Assembly: GCA_017428545.1 (NCBI GenBank)
Contig: JAFRQR010000017.1
Location: forward strand, 116,449 to 180,448
Direction: 5' to 3'
Length of the DNA stretch: 64,000 nucleotides
Origin: Clostridiales bacterium
Lineage (GTDB): Bacteria > Bacillota > Clostridia > Saccharofermentanales > Saccharofermentanaceae
The position numbers and the translations under genes were made by a program. A model generated the notes under the pieces. It did not search any database, was not told the origin of the DNA, and saw only the letters and a program-made list of their open reading frames with translations. How positions within the stretch are numbered: position 1 is the first letter of the stretch; every line of letters begins with the position of its first letter. Shown here in pieces: positions 61,718 to 64,000 of this stretch.

Positions 61718-62371
61718 ATGAAGATCGTTATAGTCGGAGCCGGAAAACTTGCGCATTACCTGATCCACGAACTGGAACAGGCCGATAAGATCGTTATTAT
61801 CGATAAGGATCCCGCCGCGGCAATGAAGTTTGCCGATACACAGGTCTCCGAAGTTATCAATGGCGACGGATCCTCCTATCCGGTATTAAGTGTAGCCTGC
61901 AAAGATGCATCGATGATCGTTGCATTGACAAATGAAGATGAGACAAACCTTCTTGCGTGCCAGATCGCCAAGAATCATCTTGGAGTCCCGAAGGCCATCG
62001 CAAGAGTCAATAATCCGAAAAACCGTTATATCATGGAGCATTTCGGTATTGACCGAGCTTTTTCCGGCACGCAGATCCTTGCCAGTATGATCGAACAGGA
62101 GATCGATTTTGAGGGACTTCGGATCGTTCACCGCATCAAGAACTCCAACCATGTTCTTATTGAGTTTACCCTTTCCGACAAGTCGGATGCCTGTGGAAAG
62201 TCCATGATCGATTATAAGTTTATTCACGGGTCCCGTGTCGTTGTTATGGCCGGTCAGGACGGAGGTACCATTACCCCTGTCGGTAGCACGGTCATGCATG
62301 CAGGAGACCAGATCATGATGGTATGTGACCGCAAGGATATTGAAGCGATCTGGAAAGCGATGGTGCATTAA
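61718..62371 (+). CDS. trkA: TrkA potassium uptake regulatory subunit
   Basis: It is an RCK protein that gates TrkH from the cytoplasm. The glycine loop GAGKLA is near residue 7, IIDKD ends beta-2, GDGSSYPVL follows, and the C-terminal domain runs from about 137 to 217. The stop is adjacent to the trkH start with no gap. No standard ribosome binding site is clear. Confidence 0.9.
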   Translation: MKIVIVGAGKLAHYLIHELEQADKIVIIDKDPAAAMKFADTQVSEVINGDGSSYPVLSVACKDASMIVALTNEDETNLLACQIAKNHLGVPKAIARVNNPKNRYIMEHFGIDRAFSGTQILASMIEQEIDFEGLRIVHRIKNSNHVLIEFTLSDKSDACGKSMIDYKFIHGSRVVVMAGQDGGTITPVGSTVMHAGDQIMMVCDRKDIEAIWKAMVH

Positions 62372-63823
62372 ATGCTGGTCAGAAGAAGTAAGACCAAAGT
62401 AATCGTTGAATGGATGCTCGAACGTCCGGCTCGAGTGATCGTTGCCAGTTTCCTTTTAATCATGGCCGTCGGAACATTGCTTCTGATGCTTCCGTTTGTT
62501 ACAAATTCCGGTGAGAGTATCGGCTTTTTTGACTCTCTTTTTACTACCGTATCGGCCACTTGCGTGACGGGTCTCGTTGTCCGTGATACGGCTACGACGT
62601 TCAATACGCTCGGCCGCTGTATTCTCCTGGTGCTTATCCAGGTCGGCGGACTCGGGCTTGTTACGATCTATTCGTTTGCCGTTACTATATTCCGAAGAAG
62701 AGTTACTGTTAGAACCCGAGTTCTTGCACAGGAAAATACCGGCAGCTTTTCCTTTTCTGAACTCAAAGGCCTTCTAAAGACGATCTTTCTGATGACCTTC
62801 GGATTCGAGTTCATCGGGTTTATTATGTTTTCAACACAGTTTGTTCCGGAATACGGATATGCAGGCGGTATGTTTAAAGGCTTGTTTTCATCAGTTTCCG
62901 CTTTCTGTAATGCCGGATTTGACATATTCGGCGATACAGCTTCCGGACCGTATTGCAGTTTTACCGCGTATAATGGCAATGTGGTCGTGATGCTGACAGC
63001 GACATTCCTGATCTTTTCGGGTGGCCTCGGATTCCATGTCTGGAAGGATCTGATCGAGTATGTGGTCAGAAAGACCAGAACGCTTATCCACCACGATAAA
63101 AAGGAAAGAACGAATATCCACGTCAATTTCCATACGCGCCTGGCATTTTTCATGACTGTCGGACTTCTGGTACTCGGTACGCTTCTGATCCTCCTTATGG
63201 AACTTGGAAATGACAGCGGGCTTACGATCGGAAATCTGCCGTGGGCTGAAAAACTCAGTGCGTCGATGTTCCAGTCCATGTCACTTCGTACCGCAGGTAT
63301 GAATTCCATTGACCTTCTTGCCATGCGTGACTGCACAAAAGTCCTTTGCATTATCATGATGTTTATCGGTGCCGGTGCCGGATCTACCGGTGGTGGTATC
63401 AAAGTTCAGGCATTTGCGCTTTTGATCAGCACGGTAAAATGCGATATGACCGGAAAAAATGAGATCGTCATTATGAACCATCGTGTATCCAGATCAACGG
63501 TACAGCGTGCGATTACGATCTTTGTTCTCGGGTTCTCGCTGCTTTTGCTTCTCACGTGTGTGCTTTCCGTTACGGAGCGCGAGCTTATCGCGGACGGAAA
63601 GTTTACTTTCCTTGATCTGATGTTTGAATCGGCGTCTGCCTTTGGTACAGTCGGTCTTTCTTCGGCAGCAACTCCGCAGTTCTCCACCTTGGGTCAGCTT
63701 GCCATCATCCCGGTCATGTTCCTCGGACGTGTCGGTCCTTTGACATTTGCGATGGGTCTTGTTACGAAAGAGAAGAACAAGATCAAGAGCATCTATCCGG
63801 AAGCGAAGATCCATCTCGGCTGA
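62372..63823 (+). CDS. trkH: TrkH/KtrB-family potassium transporter
   Basis: It is the membrane pore of the Trk system. About eight to ten hydrophobic helices are interspersed with four selectivity-filter-like loops: TTVSATCVTGLVV, SAFCNAGFD, SMSLRTAGMNS and SAFGTVGLSSAAT. 483 residues. It begins directly after the trkA stop. Its natural terminator seems to be interrupted by an insertion sequence. Confidence 0.95.
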   Translation: MLVRRSKTKVIVEWMLERPARVIVASFLLIMAVGTLLLMLPFVTNSGESIGFFDSLFTTVSATCVTGLVVRDTATTFNTLGRCILLVLIQVGGLGLVTIYSFAVTIFRRRVTVRTRVLAQENTGSFSFSELKGLLKTIFLMTFGFEFIGFIMFSTQFVPEYGYAGGMFKGLFSSVSAFCNAGFDIFGDTASGPYCSFTAYNGNVVVMLTATFLIFSGGLGFHVWKDLIEYVVRKTRTLIHHDKKERTNIHVNFHTRLAFFMTVGLLVLGTLLILLMELGNDSGLTIGNLPWAEKLSASMFQSMSLRTAGMNSIDLLAMRDCTKVLCIIMMFIGAGAGSTGGGIKVQAFALLISTVKCDMTGKNEIVIMNHRVSRSTVQRAITIFVLGFSLLLLLTCVLSVTERELIADGKFTFLDLMFESASAFGTVGLSSAATPQFSTLGQLAIIPVMFLGRVGPLTFAMGLVTKEKNKIKSIYPEAKIHLG

Positions 63824-63841
63824 TCTTTTAGGAATTTGAAT

Positions 63842-63857
63842 AAAAAGGGCGTCTCCC
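63842..63857 (+). other. Left half of a terminator hairpin, right half missing
   Basis: AAAAAGGGCGTCTCCC, 18 bases after trkH, looks like the 5' arm of a terminator such as those at 29114 and 34074. The complementary arm is not in the remaining bases; the insertion-sequence end begins eight bases later. Confidence 0.45.
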
Positions 63858-63865
63858 GATTGATA

Positions 63866-63888
63866 TGTACCCAGGAAACTGGACACAT
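63866..63888. repeat. Probable terminal inverted repeat of the insertion sequence
   Basis: It begins TGTACCCAGGAAACTGGACA, a TG-start end typical of IS3 elements. The other copy lies outside the window, so the exact length cannot be checked. Confidence 0.6.
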
Positions 63889-63905
63889 AGATTAATGAAT
63901 TTGTT

Positions 63906-63998
63906 TTAACAGATGGATGTCTTCCTGTAAACAGCAGGAGGCATCCATCTTGTTTTGGCTTGAATTCTTCTGTTGTTGTAATAGTCTATATATTTATC
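63906..63998 (-). CDS. IS3-family transposase OrfB, C-terminal fragment
   Basis: The minus strand encodes the last 30 residues of the transposase: YIDYYNNRRIQAKTRWMPPA, then VYRKTSIC and a stop. The YNNRRIQ motif followed by a Pro-x-x-Tyr pattern is the usual end of the IS3 OrfB integrase-type transposase. The rest is outside the window, so the gene is cut by the edge, not necessarily broken. Confidence 0.85.
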   Translation of the reverse strand, partial: DKYIDYYNNRRIQAKTRWMPPAVYRKTSIC

Positions 63999-64000
63999 TA

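Larger units (their letters stand above)
63866..64000. mobile_element. End of an IS3-family insertion sequence, cut by the window
   Basis: The segment holds a terminal sequence and the 3' end of a transposase reading on the minus strand. The element continues past the right window edge. Confidence 0.8.

Overview
The window is a chromosomal segment of a Gram-positive anaerobe of the class Clostridia. The evidence is the gene repertoire: a PolC-type replicative polymerase, ScpA/ScpB, a PASTA-domain PrkC kinase with its PP2C phosphatase, an IspH enzyme fused to ribosomal protein S1 (a fusion known from Clostridia), the MEP isoprenoid pathway, and the order uppS-cdsA-dxr-rseP-ispG-polC. Three hemicellulose-type glycosidases or glycosidase relatives suggest a gut or rumen plant-fibre niche. 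I cannot name the genus. Base composition looks mid-range and even until the last 135 bases, where an insertion sequence begins.

Layout. 1-3382: three surface or accessory genes (an amidase-like protein that lacks active-site residues, an acidic lipoprotein, and an SseB-type protein with an unusual N-terminal barrel). 3390-4798, minus strand: larE and the tmRNA gene ssrA. 4823-10639: a GH3 glycosidase and a GH2 relative with a degenerate active site. 10683-13942, minus strand: rluF and a two-component system. 14121-18354: an RNA-modification cluster (methyltransferase, RluA-type synthase, HD protein) ending in a GH120 beta-xylosidase. 18525-29081: ileS, an M50 protease, trpS, scpA, scpB, an RpiR regulator, a HutP-like protein, cmk and ispH-S1. 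29369-32096: an NlpC/P60 cell-wall hydrolase, and a PepV dipeptidase on the opposite strand. 32160-36306: rpsB-tsf, a histidine phosphatase, pyrH and frr. 36383-57629: one long co-directional array for lipid and isoprenoid synthesis, replication (polC, priA), protein N-terminus processing (def, fmt), rRNA modification (rsmB, rlmN), Ser/Thr signalling (prpC, prkC), rsgA, rpe and thiamine pyrophosphokinase. 57645-58820, minus strand: an aminotransferase. 58918-61050: the IF3-L35-L20 operon with a structured leader and a TrmH-type methyltransferase. 61072-63823: a Trk potassium system with two TrkA-like subunits and TrkH. 63866-64000: the end of an IS3-family element.

The most interesting observations are these. 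(1) rsgA has no ATG, GTG or TTG upstream of its OB-fold and appears to start at ATT, and infC in the same window starts at ATC; both would be sensitive to IF3 start-codon discrimination. (2) ispH-S1 carries an internal promoter-like sequence and an internal in-frame start with a Shine-Dalgarno sequence at the enzyme/S1 boundary, which could yield free S1. (3) The amidase-like protein and the GH2 protein have lost catalytic residues. (4) rpsB is preceded by a nested-hairpin leader. (5) The insertion sequence appears to have split the trkH terminator. (6) PrkC carries an extra InlB-type repeat and a proline-rich tail outside the cell.

No tRNA, 5S/16S/23S rRNA, CRISPR array or prophage was seen. 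All promoter and terminator calls were made by eye.
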